From NCBI GenBank assembly GCA_900110635.1, contig FOEK01000013.1, positions 1-64,000 on the forward strand: 64,000 nt of DNA, given 5' to 3'. Positions within the stretch are counted from its first letter, which is position 1, and the number at the start of each line of letters is the position of its first letter. Shown piece after piece: positions 32,959-42,201 of the stretch. The notes beneath the pieces were generated by a model. The model saw only the letters and a program-made list of their open reading frames with translations, was not told where the DNA came from and did not search any database. Source of the stretch: Lachnospiraceae bacterium NE2001 (lineage in GTDB: Bacteria > Bacillota > Clostridia > Lachnospirales > Lachnospiraceae). The position numbers and the translations under genes were made by a program.

Positions 32959-35223
32959 TTACCGGCGAAAACGGACGCGGTAGTATTTGTCGAAGAGTTC
33001 ACGAAGGTTTGCACGTTCTTCGTCGTTATCCACGTACTCCAGGTAGTCGTAGATTGACGAGCTGTTTTTGTGAAGTCTTTTTATTATCTCCCGGGCGCTT
33101 TCTCTTCTTTCCTGGCGAGCAGCTGACTGACCCTTTTCCAGTTCTATGCTTGATTGACCATTTTTCAACTCTATGACAGTTCGACTTTTTTTCTTTTTTT
33201 GTTTATCCTGGGACTCCAGCTTCTTCTCGATTCCCGCACAGGCCTTCTTTACCATTTCACCTAACTTTCTTTCAGGTGGAAGGAAATGCAGCCATATAAG
33301 CCTGCCAAGGAATACGACAAGGAATAGAGCTGCAACTGCACCAACGATCATTACGACGTAGATAAGCACCTGCTTTACTATCTCTGCATTTTCTTCTGAG
33401 GATACAACTGGGTCAGCAGCGGATTCATCTGGCTGAACAGTTGCCTGGGCACCCTCCTCCATCACTTCATCTATTGTTTCATCCTGATAGTATTCGCCCC
33501 AGTCTGTTCTGTCGCTTTCATCGGTTTCCTTCACCACAAGTCCCCAGGACAGGTCCTCAGCGGATTCCATGGTGGCTGTTGGTTCAAATGTCATCCAGCC
33601 CATTCCCTCGATATAGGCTTCAACCCACGCGTGGGCATCTCCGCTCTTTACAAAGGTGTCTGTTCCATTATACAGATATCCGCTTACATATCTGGACGGA
33701 ACCCCAGCTTCTCTAAGAAGCAGCACCATAGCTGATGCAAAATGTACACAATAACCGCTCTTTGTATCGAACAGGAAGCTGGCCACATAGTTATCGGTTC
33801 CACGAAGATCAACGCTTGTATCGTACTTATAGTTTCTAAGATAGCTCTCAATAACCTTTGCTTTGGTATAGTCATCTTCACAACTATATGTTAATTCATT
33901 TGACAGCTTCTTTATCTCATCAGTAGACATGGAAGTATCCAGATAAAGACTCAGCTCCTCCTTATACTCATCTGAACCAAGACGTTTTACTGCCTCATCA
34001 TATTTCTCCTGTGACATAAAGCGGGAGATATTGATCTTAAATGTATCGAAGGTATATTCCTTTACCTCAGTGTAGCTATGAGTCGGCTGAGAGGAGGCTC
34101 CCTCCAGAGCCCTCTGGAAGTAAGGGCTTGAATAATCGATAAGCATATATTGCAGCTTATAATCGAAGCCCTTTCCAGCTTTCTTTTTCAGGCCATTCTC
34201 CACTGAATTATCGATATTAAGAAGGTTCGATGGGCGTATGATATCTTCTGTTCTAAGATACTCATAAACCACCTCAGCACTCTCTATACGTGCAAAGCAC
34301 CTAGCCTCTTTATTAGAGATATCCGCATCCATCAGAGCATTCATATAAAGGATGAACCAATCATTATAATCAGGAGAGATACTATTCTTTCCCGTCAGCC
34401 CCTCAGCAGTTATAGTGCTGTAATCAGAGCCCTTCAGATATGTTGTCCTGTTAGTCCCACCACTCTTCAGGAAGGTCAGTTCCTCACGGGAGCCCTTCTT
34501 TAGCGAACCATTCAGTGTACCAACACCTGAGTAACCACTGTAGGAACCGCCAAAATCAACTATTCCACTTACGCGGTAACCGATCTCATTTCCTATATCA
34601 TCAACAACGGACATGGCTTTGTAATACACATCCTTCACAACAGTCCACTGAATCGGCTCTTCTCTGATAGGGAGAAGCACCACCAGGATCAGCGCCAGGG
34701 TAACGGCAAATCTGTAATCTATATCCTTCCGGATAAGGTATGATATGCAGTAAAATGTTCCAACCACGAGACAAACAATGGCATAGCGGTTGTCGATACT
34801 GTTTACTGCACAGGCTATTACATTTGCCACCACAAAGACTGCAAATAGAACATACGCCGTCTTCTTCCACTTTGAAAGTGCCAGGAACAGAATAAAGAAA
34901 ACCACTGCCAGAGCCAGCAGGATATTTACGGTTATTACTGTATCCCTGGATATCAGAATTAACACCAGGGACATAAGGATAAGCCCTGGAATAACAAGGG
35001 ACCGCTTCTTCAAAAACTCAAATATCATAATGACGCCCACGAAGAAAAAGACATAGCAGCCATAGAAAAGCGGTTCCAGTCTGTAAAAGAAAGGAACAGC
35101 CGCCAGGTCGAAGAAAGCGATCAATGCGACGATCAGGATCTCAGGCAGCTTCATTACGTAGCTCTCGAATATCCCAGCCTGCACCGAGGTATTATTCAGT
35201 TTTTTACTACTGGTTATCGTCAT
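32959..35223 (-). CDS. Membrane transglutaminase-like protein (TgpA type)
   Basis: The 754-residue protein has an N-terminal region with about seven membrane helices (residues 30-200), a large external domain, and a transglutaminase-like core with the Cys in TKSGYCVHFASAMVLLLREAG, His in GDAHAWVEAYIEG, and Asp/Glu in GWMTFEPT. A further helix (VLIYVVMIVGAVAALFLVVFL) and a charged C-terminal cytoplasmic tail (DUF4129-like) follow. With MoxR and DUF58 it forms a familiar but poorly understood trio. It overlaps the DUF58 gene by 17 bases. Confidence 0.9.
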   Translation of the reverse strand: MTITSSKKLNNTSVQAGIFESYVMKLPEILIVALIAFFDLAAVPFFYRLEPLFYGCYVFFFVGVIMIFEFLKKRSLVIPGLILMSLVLILISRDTVITVNILLALAVVFFILFLALSKWKKTAYVLFAVFVVANVIACAVNSIDNRYAIVCLVVGTFYCISYLIRKDIDYRFAVTLALILVVLLPIREEPIQWTVVKDVYYKAMSVVDDIGNEIGYRVSGIVDFGGSYSGYSGVGTLNGSLKKGSREELTFLKSGGTNRTTYLKGSDYSTITAEGLTGKNSISPDYNDWFILYMNALMDADISNKEARCFARIESAEVVYEYLRTEDIIRPSNLLNIDNSVENGLKKKAGKGFDYKLQYMLIDYSSPYFQRALEGASSQPTHSYTEVKEYTFDTFKINISRFMSQEKYDEAVKRLGSDEYKEELSLYLDTSMSTDEIKKLSNELTYSCEDDYTKAKVIESYLRNYKYDTSVDLRGTDNYVASFLFDTKSGYCVHFASAMVLLLREAGVPSRYVSGYLYNGTDTFVKSGDAHAWVEAYIEGMGWMTFEPTATMESAEDLSWGLVVKETDESDRTDWGEYYQDETIDEVMEEGAQATVQPDESAADPVVSSEENAEIVKQVLIYVVMIVGAVAALFLVVFLGRLIWLHFLPPERKLGEMVKKACAGIEKKLESQDKQKKKKSRTVIELKNGQSSIELEKGQSAARQERRESAREIIKRLHKNSSSIYDYLEYVDNDEERANLRELFDKYYRVRFRR

Positions 35224-36268
35224 AATCCTTTTCCCTAAATACTATAACATTTCCAGTCATTCCCTTAACCTCAGCCAGCATTTCATCCTCGTGTCCAACA
35301 CCAGACTTGCTGCCCACCTTTGTCAATAGCTCAGTATAGAACTCATGAAAGGTTTCAGGACTGTCAATGACGTAGGACTTAACGCCTACATAATAGTAAA
35401 ATATCATAAGCGGCTTCCGCTTCATTCCAAAGAACTCTGCTATAGAAACCAGATACTCCAGGTATTTATCTCTAAGCCTGATGCTCTCCAGAGAGCCATC
35501 CATCATCTCAGTGATAAGCACCATGCTGATCATCTCAGATTCCTGATTTTCAGGAAGTCTGGTATAGAGATGGTTAGTTTTAGCAAAAAGCTTCCAGTGA
35601 ACACGGTTCAGGCTGTCGCCCTCCATATACTTTCTAACTTCATTGCCAAGATGATTTTCAGGGCTTGTGAGGCTGAAGAGATTACCATTCTTCTCGTCAG
35701 TCAGCAGGCGCTCGATAACATTTTCAGCTACATCTGTAATAACTGGAAGCACGTGAACTCTTATAGGAATCTTGACCTTCTTCCTGAAACGAAGTATGCC
35801 GAAGATGTCCTGCACCGTATAGCCCTCGACGCCTGCATCATAGCTTCCGGCGTAGCGAAGGATGATTTTCGCATCCACAGTTATCTTCTCCTTAGGAAGG
35901 AGCCTGAAGGACTTTACTGTGAAATCCTCTGGGAAATGTGTTATCTCCTTCTCGTAATAGAAGGTTATATCTGATATTGGAATGGGCCCTGCGTTCTCGA
36001 TCACCAGCTGATAATCCTCAGCTGTACCCTTCTGTATCAGCTTGCCTGTGGTTTCCTGATATATCTGCAGGGCGATAAAGATATAGATGATATAGATAAA
36101 TGACAGCGGCAGATACAGAAGCACTGAATAAAAGAAAACATAGGAAAAAGTTCCTCCGTGATAACTTACATTTATGGTGGCCGCTATTAGCAGCGCTATG
36201 TAAATTACCACAGGAACAAATCTCCTATGTAATAAGTCTTTTATTTTGTTAAATATCTTTGATTTCAT
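35207..36268 (-). CDS. DUF58 family membrane-anchored protein
   Basis: A 353-residue protein with two N-terminal membrane helices (VVIYIALLIAATINVSY and YLPLSFIYIIYIFIALQIY), a beta-sandwich segment with FGILRFRKKVKIP, and the DUF58 core EVRKYMEGDSLNRVHWKLFAKTNHLYTR, related to von Willebrand A domains. It works with MoxR ATPase, probably in assembling or chaperoning a membrane or cell-surface complex (inference from conserved context). Confidence 0.9.
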   Translation of the reverse strand: MKSKIFNKIKDLLHRRFVPVVIYIALLIAATINVSYHGGTFSYVFFYSVLLYLPLSFIYIIYIFIALQIYQETTGKLIQKGTAEDYQLVIENAGPIPISDITFYYEKEITHFPEDFTVKSFRLLPKEKITVDAKIILRYAGSYDAGVEGYTVQDIFGILRFRKKVKIPIRVHVLPVITDVAENVIERLLTDEKNGNLFSLTSPENHLGNEVRKYMEGDSLNRVHWKLFAKTNHLYTRLPENQESEMISMVLITEMMDGSLESIRLRDKYLEYLVSIAEFFGMKRKPLMIFYYYVGVKSYVIDSPETFHEFYTELLTKVGSKSGVGHEDEMLAEVKGMTGNVIVFREKDYDDNQ

Positions 36269-36310
36269 CTGTGTGGGGATTCTTTGGTATTACGAAAATT
36301 ATCTCAAGTA

Positions 36311-37237
36311 TTATGATGGTCTCTTTATCTTCTCTATAATATCGACTATTATCTGGAAGCCCGTGTACTTATTCATTCGGGACTGTGTCGTAAGCACCAT
36401 TCTGTGAGGAAGAGTGATCCTCGACATAGCTATAATATCCTCAGGGATAACAAAGTCACGGCCTGCCACGTATGCTGCAGCCTTGGATGCTGACAGAAGA
36501 TCCAGGGATGCTCTTGGGCTGAGACCATACTCCAGGTTGTCGTTCTTACGTGAACTCTCTATGATGCTAAGAGCGTACTCGATAAGCTCATCGCTGATAA
36601 TAACCTGACTTACCTCTTTTTTCATTTCAATAATATCTTCAGATTTAACCACAGGCTCCAGCACCAGCTCCAGTTCACCAGCAAGATGTCTCTTTGCCAT
36701 ATCCCGCTCCATATCCCGCTCAGGATATCCAATGGACAGCTTCATCAGGAATCGATCCAGCTCAGCCTCTGGAAGCATATAGGTTCCAATCTGCTCAACC
36801 GGATTTTCTGTGGCTATGACCATAAAGAGTTCAGGCAGCTGGAATGTCTCTCCATCTATAGTCACCTGATGCTCCTCCATAGCCTCAAGCAGCGCAGCCT
36901 GTGACTTTGGCGATGCACGGTTTATCTCATCAGCCAGAACTATCTCCTTATGGATAGGTCCCTTAACTATCTTAAAGCTGGACTCCTTTGCATCAAATAT
37001 GCTGGTTCCAGTAATATCCGTTGGAAGTGTATCCGGCGTAAACTGTATTCGCGAGAAGCTGGCATCCACCGACTCAGCCAGAGCCTTTGCAAATGTGGTC
37101 TTACCAACTCCGGGAACATCCTCTATCAGAACGTGTCCTCCGGCAAGAAGAGCTATTATAACATTTTCAATAACCGCTTTCTTTCCTACAAATCTTTTCT
37201 CTATATTTTCTCTAATTCTGGCAACATTATCCTGCAT
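36311..37237 (-). CDS. MoxR-type AAA+ ATPase
   Basis: A 308-residue AAA+ protein: Walker A EDVPGVGKTTFAKALAES, Walker B IVLADEINRASPKSQAALLEAMEEHQV, sensor ATENPVEQIGTYMLPEAELDRF, and lid region LEYGLSPRASLDLL. MoxR ATPases act as chaperones for partner proteins with metal-ion-dependent adhesion sites, here presumably DUF58. It is the first gene of the trio. Confidence 0.95.
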   Translation of the reverse strand: MQDNVARIRENIEKRFVGKKAVIENVIIALLAGGHVLIEDVPGVGKTTFAKALAESVDASFSRIQFTPDTLPTDITGTSIFDAKESSFKIVKGPIHKEIVLADEINRASPKSQAALLEAMEEHQVTIDGETFQLPELFMVIATENPVEQIGTYMLPEAELDRFLMKLSIGYPERDMERDMAKRHLAGELELVLEPVVKSEDIIEMKKEVSQVIISDELIEYALSIIESSRKNDNLEYGLSPRASLDLLSASKAAAYVAGRDFVIPEDIIAMSRITLPHRMVLTTQSRMNKYTGFQIIVDIIEKIKRPS

Positions 37238-37286
37238 GACAAAACTCCTATATACAACTTAAAACCTGTGAATTACAGACTTGTAA

Positions 37287-37315
37287 ATAGTACCACATTA
37301 TCGTGCATTTTTCTA
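37287..37315 (-). promoter_or_regulatory. Possible promoter of the MoxR operon
   Basis: Minus strand TAGAAA (37310-37315) and TACTAT (37287-37292), 17-base spacer, about 50 bases before the moxR ATG. Both boxes deviate from consensus. Confidence 0.35.
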
Positions 37316-37348
37316 TACCGTTCCAGTTTTTTCCGTACTTTGTATGGG

Positions 37349-38275
37349 TTAATTCTGGATTTTTGTAGGAGCCTTTTTCTTTATCTTATTAAATGCTATC
37401 GGATAAACTCCAAGTAATATGAAGCTGGCTATGGTATATCTGATAAATCTGAACAGGAACGCCCCCAGAGTGGCAGAGCTTCTGAACTCCTCGGAAAATG
37501 GGAGCTTGATAATAGCATTTAACCCAAAATATATGGCTCCGCCTACCAGAAGCCTAAGGACTGACTCCAGTATGCTGCCGCTTTTCTCAAAGTTAATATA
37601 CTTCTCCTCCACATATTCAGCCATATAGAGACCTGCCATAACACCAAGTCCTGTGAAATAATCATTGCTGCGGCAGTAAATTATGCCAAGGGCCGCGATA
37701 AGAAATATGACCAGATGCATCCGATGCTTCTTTGTGCTGTCCCCACCAAACTTACTTTGGAGAAATGTCATAAACACAAGGCATATACCTCCCAGCAGCC
37801 AGCCCATCATAACATCTGTAGGATAGTGAACCCCCAGAGAGAAACGGGAAATTCCCACAAGGATAGGCAGAACTATAGCTATAATCAGAAACATCCTGAA
37901 GCCCTTTCTTTTGTTCTTAGCTATGTATATTGGAAATGAACCATATACAACAATGGAATCTGTGGAATGAGCGCTGGGAAATGAGAACCCCTGGGCCGCT
38001 ATATCGAACTGATCCGCGGAAGAGTTCACTCGTTTTAAGCATTTCACTCCTGGATTATCAAAATAAGGTCTTCTTCTGACAAAGATATTCTTGATCATGG
38101 GGTTCAGCACCATGGCAAGGGTTATGTTCTCACCGATGAACTTCCCAAACTCCTTGTCGTAGCAAAAATATAAAAAGGCAAGGACCAAAACCATAACGGT
38201 TTCCTCGCCAAAAAGTGTTATAAAGCTGGCAAGAGTGACTGCCACAGAACCCATCATACTCTGCAGCCACTCCAT
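37349..38275 (-). CDS. PAP2-family membrane phosphatase
   Basis: About 308 residues with eight or so membrane helices. The three PAP2 motifs are KNIFVRRRPYFDN (K-x6-R-P), SFPSAHSTDSIV (PSGH-like, here PSAH) and SRFSLGVHYPTDVMMG (S-R-x5-H-x3-D). It probably dephosphorylates a lipid phosphate such as undecaprenyl pyrophosphate or phosphatidic acid. ATG 38275 is preferred; the upstream extension would start with TTG in a region without ribosome site. Confidence 0.88.
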   Translation of the reverse strand: MEWLQSMMGSVAVTLASFITLFGEETVMVLVLAFLYFCYDKEFGKFIGENITLAMVLNPMIKNIFVRRRPYFDNPGVKCLKRVNSSADQFDIAAQGFSFPSAHSTDSIVVYGSFPIYIAKNKRKGFRMFLIIAIVLPILVGISRFSLGVHYPTDVMMGWLLGGICLVFMTFLQSKFGGDSTKKHRMHLVIFLIAALGIIYCRSNDYFTGLGVMAGLYMAEYVEEKYINFEKSGSILESVLRLLVGGAIYFGLNAIIKLPFSEEFRSSATLGAFLFRFIRYTIASFILLGVYPIAFNKIKKKAPTKIQN

Positions 38276-38329
38276 CAGCCTTACTTCCCATTCAAAATAA
38301 AATGTCAACCCAGTCAATTGTTTCCTCCA

Positions 38330-38367
38330 AAATCACCAATCAGGGACGGTTCTCGATTGTTGGTTTT
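38330..38367. repeat. Dispersed GGGACGGTTCTC palindrome, copy 2
   Basis: AAAATCACCAATC and GATTGTTGGTTTT flank AGGGACGGTTCTC. It is closely related, in opposite orientation, to 49480-49523. It lies between dtd and the PAP2 gene and touches the dtd stop. Confidence 0.75.
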
Positions 38368-38830
38368 ATAGCTCGTCGCTGTCAAGGTCGATGGTGAAGG
38401 GGCCATCATTTACCAGCTTACAGCTCATATCGGCACCAAAGCTTCCCGTCTCAACCTTTATCTTCTTTCCGTCTTCACTGCCAAGGACACGGCACTGCTC
38501 CACTATATAATCATAGAGCTCCTCTGCGTGTTCGGGAGATCCTGACCTAATGAAAGATGGACGGTTACCCTTCTTGCAACTCGCGTATAGGGTAAACTGC
38601 GAAACGAGTAGCAGGTCTCCGCCAACTGACGCTATATCCAGATTGGTCTTCCCTTCAGAATCCGCGAAGATTCTGAGCCCCAGCAGTTTCTTTATCATCT
38701 TGTCAGCGATCTCCTTTGTGTCGGTATCACAAACACCGATCAGCACAAAGAAGCCCCTGCCTATCTCGCCTATTATCTCTCCATCTACTGTGACTGACGC
38801 CTCAGTCACCCTCTGAATCACAAACTTCAT
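38366..38830 (-). CDS. dtd: D-aminoacyl-tRNA deacylase
   Basis: A 154-residue protein with the two Dtd active-site motifs: [21 protein letters not shown] (S-Q-F-T-L) and [14 protein letters not shown] (N-x-G-P-x-T). It hydrolyses D-amino acids mischarged on tRNA and also Gly-tRNA(Ala). Full length. It is four bases from the HD-GYP gene start side and probably in one transcript with it. Confidence 0.96.
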   Translation of the reverse strand: MKFVIQRVTEASVTVDGEIIGEIGRGFFVLIGVCDTDTKEIADKMIKKLLGLRIFADSEGKTNLDIASVGGDLLLVSQFTLYASCKKGNRPSFIRSGSPEHAEELYDYIVEQCRVLGSEDGKKIKVETGSFGADMSCKLVNDGPFTIDLDSDEL

Positions 38831-38833
38831 ATC

Positions 38834-40540
38834 TTACTCACTATATTTTTCAACTACGAGACATATCTTGGTCTTTACGCGGAGCATCGCCTCCACAACT
38901 TCGGGATCAAAATGTGTCCCAGCCTCTTTAACTATTATATCCAGTGCTTTTTCTATAGAAAAGGGTTCTTTATATGGTCGGCGTGATACCAAAGCATCAA
39001 ATACATCTGCAACCGCCATGATACGTGCTGACAACGGAATGTTGGTGCCAGAAATCCCCTGAGGATAGCCCGCTCTGCTGCCATCCCACCATTCGTGATG
39101 ACAATATGCTATATCCTCTGCCATTTCCAGGTAAGCTGTCTCACCCATGGTTGCCTTCGTGCTCTCCAGCATGGACTTACCCATGGTGGTATGAGTCCTT
39201 ATTATATCAAACTCTTCATCAGTAAGCTTTCCTGGTTTATTTAGGATTGCATCTGGAATCCTGATCTTGCCAATATCGTGAAGCGGTGCTGCTATCCTGA
39301 GGGTTTCAATATATTCCTCAGTCAGCTCATCGGTATATTTGCCACTTCTTAGCAGCTCCTTTGCGATAATCTCACAATACTTTGCTGTTCTCTTTACGTG
39401 GAAGCCAGTAGTCGAATCACGACTCTCAACAATATCAGCCAGTGTAGTGATGATATTGATATGCAGGTTGTTTATAGTTGATGCCTGCTGATTGGTCATA
39501 TCGATATAGTCATCAATATCCACAACAGTCTTTGACATAGCCTCATAAAGGTCCTGAATCTCATTTCCAGTTTTTATATCAAGAGACTGAATCTTTGCAA
39601 CTGATTTATCTCTTCCTGTTTCACTATCGTAGGCAAATCGGTTCAGCTCCCTGGCCATCTTGTGAAGCGGTGTAACAACCACGTGATCAGCAAGAACCAT
39701 AGCAAATGAAACAACGCAGAGAAGGAGTCCCAGAACAGCAGACAGCATCTTGCCACAGTAAAGCAGAGTCTCTGTTCGAAGCACTGCAGGGTCATAGGTG
39801 CCATTTGGATAACCAGCCACCTTAGCCTCCATATAGGTCTTATAGGAAATAAAGAAGGCTACCATAACGATGAGCATACCAGCTATCATCAGCCAGATAC
39901 CAAGCTGGATCCTGAGGGAGCTTCTCTTGTCCTTGTCCTCGTCGGACAGCATCCTCTTTATCTCCTTGCCGGAGAGCTTCCCCAGCTTGTTCCGTACATC
40001 AAGCGGTATCAATCTATATAGAAAATATGAAGCAATAAGAGATATCAGCTTGTCAGGTATCTCCACTGCAAAGTCGCCCAGAATCTGGGATGCGAGAATT
40101 GGAAGTCCCTTATCATGGAGAAATGATACAGCTGGCGCCGATACGTTGTCTCCTATCTGGAACTTAAACAGTATGTACGTAAGCAGCGAACAAGGAATAC
40201 TAAGCAGAATATAGCAAGGAAGCAGTGATACAATCTTTGGCAGTCTCTCAAAGTACCCTCTCTCAGACGCCATACCAGCAATGAGCGCTATAAGAACATT
40301 TATGGTTCCATAATAAAAGGTGGAGGTATCACTAAGACCACCTATCATATTGGTAATAAAGCCCACCATCATACCTGGAAATGTTCCACCCAGGGCAGCG
40401 ATAAACATGGTGCCGATACTATCCAAATAAAGCGGCCATCCGAAATAACCGCTAATACCATTTATCACTCGATTGATAACAACGCCAAGTGCTATCATGG
40501 ATAATACATATATTATATTTTTTTTGGTAATTACTTTCAT
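38834..40540 (-). CDS. HD-GYP c-di-GMP phosphodiesterase with ECF S-component-like membrane sensor
   Basis: A 568-residue protein. The N-terminal 190 residues hold about five helices with YLDSIGTMFIAALGGTFPGM and VGFITNMIGGL, resembling substrate-binding S-components of ECF vitamin transporters. Two more helices flank an external loop, then a HAMP-like segment (VTPLHKMARELN), and an HD-GYP domain: APLHDIGKIRIPDAILNKPG, HHEWWDGSRAGYPQG, ADVFDALVSRRPYK. It probably cleaves c-di-GMP. The S-component resemblance is by eye. Confidence 0.85.
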   Translation of the reverse strand: MKVITKKNIIYVLSMIALGVVINRVINGISGYFGWPLYLDSIGTMFIAALGGTFPGMMVGFITNMIGGLSDTSTFYYGTINVLIALIAGMASERGYFERLPKIVSLLPCYILLSIPCSLLTYILFKFQIGDNVSAPAVSFLHDKGLPILASQILGDFAVEIPDKLISLIASYFLYRLIPLDVRNKLGKLSGKEIKRMLSDEDKDKRSSLRIQLGIWLMIAGMLIVMVAFFISYKTYMEAKVAGYPNGTYDPAVLRTETLLYCGKMLSAVLGLLLCVVSFAMVLADHVVVTPLHKMARELNRFAYDSETGRDKSVAKIQSLDIKTGNEIQDLYEAMSKTVVDIDDYIDMTNQQASTINNLHINIITTLADIVESRDSTTGFHVKRTAKYCEIIAKELLRSGKYTDELTEEYIETLRIAAPLHDIGKIRIPDAILNKPGKLTDEEFDIIRTHTTMGKSMLESTKATMGETAYLEMAEDIAYCHHEWWDGSRAGYPQGISGTNIPLSARIMAVADVFDALVSRRPYKEPFSIEKALDIIVKEAGTHFDPEVVEAMLRVKTKICLVVEKYSE

Positions 40541-40605
40541 AGGCCAGAATTACCTTCTCAATATAATTCAAAAGGGATCAAAAAACTTTTTCAGACTATA
40601 TGACT

Positions 40606-40634
40606 AAGGTGTCAAAAGAACCTTTTGACACCTT
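40606..40634. terminator. Perfect 13-bp hairpin after the DHH gene
   Basis: AAGGTGTCAAAAG, loop AAC, then the exact complement. No strong T run follows, but it lies 12 bases after the DHH stop and before the HD-GYP start, consistent with a terminator or RNA-stabilising hairpin. Confidence 0.5.
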
Positions 40635-40645
40635 AAATAAATCAC

Positions 40646-41572
40646 TTAATTACCATTTAATTTCTCTATGATGTTAGGAAGCTCTGCATCCACCTTATCG
40701 TTATCCAGCTGACAGGTTCCTGCATTTGCGTGACCACCGCCACCGTAGGTGAGACAAAGCTCACCAATATTGAAGTTTGAGTTCTTGTTGATGATAGACT
40801 TACCGATCATAACAGCAGTATTCTGCTTCTTGAACCCCCAGGCAACGTGCACAGATATCTCAACCTCTGGCCACATAGCATAAACCATAAAACGGTTTCC
40901 TGTATAAATGGTCTCTTCATTTCTCAGGTCGATCACAGCTACCTTGTTATGGATCCTGGTGATACGTCTAAGCTGAGCCTTAAAGAGCTCCTGCTGTTCA
41001 AAATACATTTCAACACGCTCTTTAACATCTGGAAGCTCCAGAACCTGCTTGATATCGTGATCAACACAGTAATCGATCAGCTCCATCATCAGATCATAGT
41101 TAGAGATACGGAAATCGTGGAAACGTCCCAGTCCTGTACGAGCGTCCATCAGGAAGTTCATAAGAACCCAGTCTGTTGGATTCAGGATTTCTTCCTCAGT
41201 GAAGTCAGCGCTGTCGCCCTTATCAACTGCAAGCATTATCTCCTCAGATACTCTGGAAAATGTCTCCTTACCGCCATAGTAATCATAGACAACTCTTGCT
41301 GCAGACTTTGCATCACCGTCGATGATGTACTTGCCCTCGTACTCCTCTTTCTTATTTCTGATAAGCTCACTTTCGTGGTGGTCAAATGCAAGTCCAACCC
41401 TCTTATCAAAAGGAAGATTCGTAGTGATATCATTTTCAGTAATGTCTATCTTTCCATCCTGCACATCCTTCGGATGCACAAACTTAATATCGTCAATCAG
41501 GTCAAGCTCCTTAAGAAGCATAGCACATACAAGTCCGTCAAAATCACTTCTCGTAACAAGTCTCTTCTTCAT
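40646..41572 (-). CDS. DHH-family phosphoesterase
   Basis: A 308-residue protein. N-terminal DHH domain: TRSDFDGLVCAMLL (first Asp pair) and LAFDHHESE (D64-H65-H66). The C-terminal DHHA1-like domain has YGGGGHANAGTCQ. Enzymes of this family hydrolyse nano-RNA, pAp, cyclic dinucleotides or polyphosphate; a soluble form without membrane or PAS parts does not decide which. Near the HD-GYP protein, a role in pGpG removal is conceivable (inference). Confidence 0.88.
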   Translation of the reverse strand: MKKRLVTRSDFDGLVCAMLLKELDLIDDIKFVHPKDVQDGKIDITENDITTNLPFDKRVGLAFDHHESELIRNKKEEYEGKYIIDGDAKSAARVVYDYYGGKETFSRVSEEIMLAVDKGDSADFTEEEILNPTDWVLMNFLMDARTGLGRFHDFRISNYDLMMELIDYCVDHDIKQVLELPDVKERVEMYFEQQELFKAQLRRITRIHNKVAVIDLRNEETIYTGNRFMVYAMWPEVEISVHVAWGFKKQNTAVMIGKSIINKNSNFNIGELCLTYGGGGHANAGTCQLDNDKVDAELPNIIEKLNGN

Positions 41573-41689
41573 ATATTGTAACCTCCCATAAGTTGTAGAT
41601 GCCCTTCTCGCATCATAAAAACCAATCGATAATATTTTAACATATTATGAGTAGATTTTGTATATAAGATTTTAGGTAAAATGTATAAA

Positions 41690-42190
41690 TCAGCCAGGAC
41701 AGCTTCTTGTACAGGCATCTATACAACTAATTATCCACATACATATCGATATGATGACAACCAACAGCATAACTATAAATATAGCTGTAGTAGCCTTGGA
41801 CAGTTTTCCCGCTGGATACTTGGTCCTTCCGATAAGCATAAATATCCAGGACATAATAAAAGTTATACAGTCAATAATTGCCACTATTAGAAAAGCTTCA
41901 AAGGATTCATCATCCGGAAACCACGTATAGGCATTCACATAATTGGGCTTATATAAAACGAAATAATAAACCGCTGTAACCAGCCATGGTAAAAACTGCA
42001 GGACCAAAGCAAGAATCAGATATGTCTTGCTGAGACTCTTATCCGCCTCCGAATACTCTAGCTGTCTTTTCACAGGCCTTCTATTAAATACAGAATTGTG
42101 AGGCTGATTATTTTGCGGAATGTTATCCAAATCGCGATATGGGCTGACATACTCTTCGCTGTTTTGATATTTAAACTTATTATAATCCAC
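41690..42190 (-). CDS. Membrane protein of unknown function behind the two-component system
   Basis: A 166-residue protein with a polar, Asn/Gln/Pro-rich N-terminus of 50 residues and three membrane helices (TYLILALVLQFLPWLVTAVYYF, AFLIVAIIDCITFIMSWIFML, ATTAIFIVMLLVVIISICMWI). The C-terminus has two Cys (CIDACTRSCPG). It starts 11 bases after the histidine kinase stop and is likely co-transcribed with it. No family is recognised. Confidence 0.65.
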   Translation of the reverse strand: MDYNKFKYQNSEEYVSPYRDLDNIPQNNQPHNSVFNRRPVKRQLEYSEADKSLSKTYLILALVLQFLPWLVTAVYYFVLYKPNYVNAYTWFPDDESFEAFLIVAIIDCITFIMSWIFMLIGRTKYPAGKLSKATTAIFIVMLLVVIISICMWIISCIDACTRSCPG

Positions 42191-42201
42191 TATGTTTTAC
42201 C

